A stretch of 6,070 bases of DNA from Spartobacteria bacterium. GTDB taxonomy: Bacteria > Verrucomicrobiota > Verrucomicrobiae > Chthoniobacterales > UBA6821. The stretch covers positions 1 to 6,070 of the forward strand of contig PLEU01000089.1 of assembly GCA_003136515.1 (NCBI GenBank). The letters run 5' to 3'. Below are positions 5,153-6,070 of the stretch, in pieces. The notes under the pieces were generated by a model. That model was not told where the DNA came from and did not search any database. It saw nothing but the letters and a program-made list of their open reading frames with translations. Every line of letters begins with the position of its first letter. Positions within the stretch are counted from its first letter, which is position 1. The position numbers were made by a program, and so were the translations under genes.

Positions 5153-5917
5153 ATGAATTCCAATAACACCATCCATACTGAACAATCGACTTCAAGTGGC
5201 CCTTGGAGCCAAGCCCTTGAACAGTTGCGCGAATGGGATCCAGCAGGCGTGGACCAGGCTCTCGGGATGACGACGAACCCTTGGACCTCAGGTGTCCTTT
5301 CCCTCAAAACGGTTGAACTTCTATGCGTGGCGCTCAATTCGGTCTGTACGAAGATGAACGAAAGCGGAACCCGCCGTCATATCCGCGCCGCCCTTGAAGC
5401 CGGAGCATCCCGAGACGAAATTCTTTGTGTCCTGAAGGTTGTTGCGTTTACGCCACTGCACTCATGCAATGTAAGCGCCGCAATTCTCCTTGAGGAATCA
5501 ACCACGGTAATGCTGGATGAAGCCTTCGCCGACCAAAATAAGCGCTTGAGTACCCCCACTCCCTCTTCCGACAAAGCGAAAGCTACGGGACTTTGGAATC
5601 CGGCGTGGGATACATCTTCCTTTTTCGCCCCTCATTGGACTGACTCGGTGATGGCTTCCTTCTTGGATATTTACTCTTGCGGGATTCTTCCGCCGAAAAT
5701 CATCGATTTTGTGACTATCGCTTTGAGTGCCTCAGTTTCTCATATGAATGAACGAGGCACACGTCGTGCTATCAAGGCCGCGTTCCGCCATCAAACTACG
5801 ATCGCCGAGATCTACGAGGTGCTGAAGATATGTGTGCTCCAGGGAGTGGAAACCTACAATCTTGGCGTCCCGATTCTTGCCGAAGAACTCGCTCGCCGAT
5901 CCTTATCTGAAGGATAG
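5153..5917 (+). CDS. Two-domain carboxymuconolactone decarboxylase (CMD)-like protein
   Basis: This is a predicted cytoplasmic, mostly helical protein of the CMD/AhpD superfamily, 254 residues, with two CMD-like repeats at about 48-116 and 177-246. The repeats align without gaps at an offset of exactly 130 residues: MNExGTRRxIxAA at 68-80 and 198-210, EI at 89-90 and 219-220, VLK at 93-95 and 223-225, ILxEE at 111-115 and 241-245. The family's redox CxxC-x3-H motif is not kept. By eye alignment its cysteines fall on Asn69/Gly72 and Asn199/Gly202, the histidine remains in repeat 1 (His76) and is Ala206 in repeat 2. The protein is therefore unlikely to be an AhpD-type peroxidase; decarboxylase activity on an aromatic-derived lactone or another role is possible but unproven. 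ATG 5153 has only a weak purine stretch (CCGAAG) right before it. The preceding split gene ends 25 bp upstream. Confidence 0.85.
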   Translation: MNSNNTIHTEQSTSSGPWSQALEQLREWDPAGVDQALGMTTNPWTSGVLSLKTVELLCVALNSVCTKMNESGTRRHIRAALEAGASRDEILCVLKVVAFTPLHSCNVSAAILLEESTTVMLDEAFADQNKRLSTPTPSSDKAKATGLWNPAWDTSSFFAPHWTDSVMASFLDIYSCGILPPKIIDFVTIALSASVSHMNERGTRRAIKAAFRHQTTIAEIYEVLKICVLQGVETYNLGVPILAEELARRSLSEG

Positions 5918-6070
5918 ATTTTGGCTCCATAACGCAGAACGCCCTCAAAACCGCCTCAAAGTACAACACTGAGCGGACTCAGTAGTGCTGATGCATACAG
6001 CCGTCTTTCATTGCCATTCACAGCCACATCTAGCCCCAAGCGAAAAACGGCTCTTAATCAAAGATTGGGG
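5918..6070. other. Non-coding tail with hairpins
   Basis: No gene is seen after the CMD-like gene. A perfect 6-bp hairpin ACTGAG-CGGA-CTCAGT lies at 5968-5983, 51 bp after the stop; it lacks a T-run, so it is at most a weak terminator. A second inverted pair, CCCCAA (6034-6039) and TTGGGG (6065-6070), is cut by the window edge. Confidence 0.4.

Overview
The window is bacterial DNA with short intergenic gaps and roughly balanced base composition. The host cannot be fixed from sequence alone. Several genes (acr3, arsC, higB, the nitroreductase, the secreted protein) start without a convincing Shine-Dalgarno sequence. That and the general gene style would suit a Verrucomicrobiota-like lineage, but this is a weak inference.

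Left part (1-1994, + strand): an arsenic resistance operon, arsR (5' end outside the window) - acr3 - arsC. ArsR senses arsenite, ArsC reduces arsenate to arsenite with a thioredoxin-type cysteine relay, and Acr3 exports the arsenite. All diagnostic residues are present, so the operon looks functional.

Boundary (1995-2520): no protein gene. It holds a 21-bp copy of the 3' end of a tRNA gene (probably tRNA-Ser, minus strand, 2324-2344) with no tRNA body attached, followed 45 bp later by five head-to-tail 11-bp repeats (2389-2443). This is the architecture expected at one end of a tRNA-targeting integrative element: a core attachment site plus an array of protein-binding arm-type sites. By orientation, the element would lie to the right and the ars operon would be outside it.

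Middle (2521-4361, - strand): read right to left, a small secreted Thr-rich protein, an NfsB-type nitroreductase, and a higB-higA toxin-antitoxin pair. higBA has its own promoter, with a perfect palindromic operator between or over the promoter elements. The TA pair lies next to the attachment-like site, as is common in mobile islands.

Right part (4362-6070, + strand): a broken 3' remnant of a transaldolase gene with an in-frame stop; a small unknown gene that seems split by a +1 frame change at a run of five Ts (4800-5127); and an intact protein with two carboxymuconolactone decarboxylase-like domains separated by exactly 130 residues, lacking the usual CxxC. Gene debris beside small accessory genes supports a remodelled island. 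I see no integrase, transposase, CRISPR array or complete RNA gene. I do not see strong evidence for a wholly new multi-gene system; the most informative signals are the att/repeat module and the two disrupted genes.
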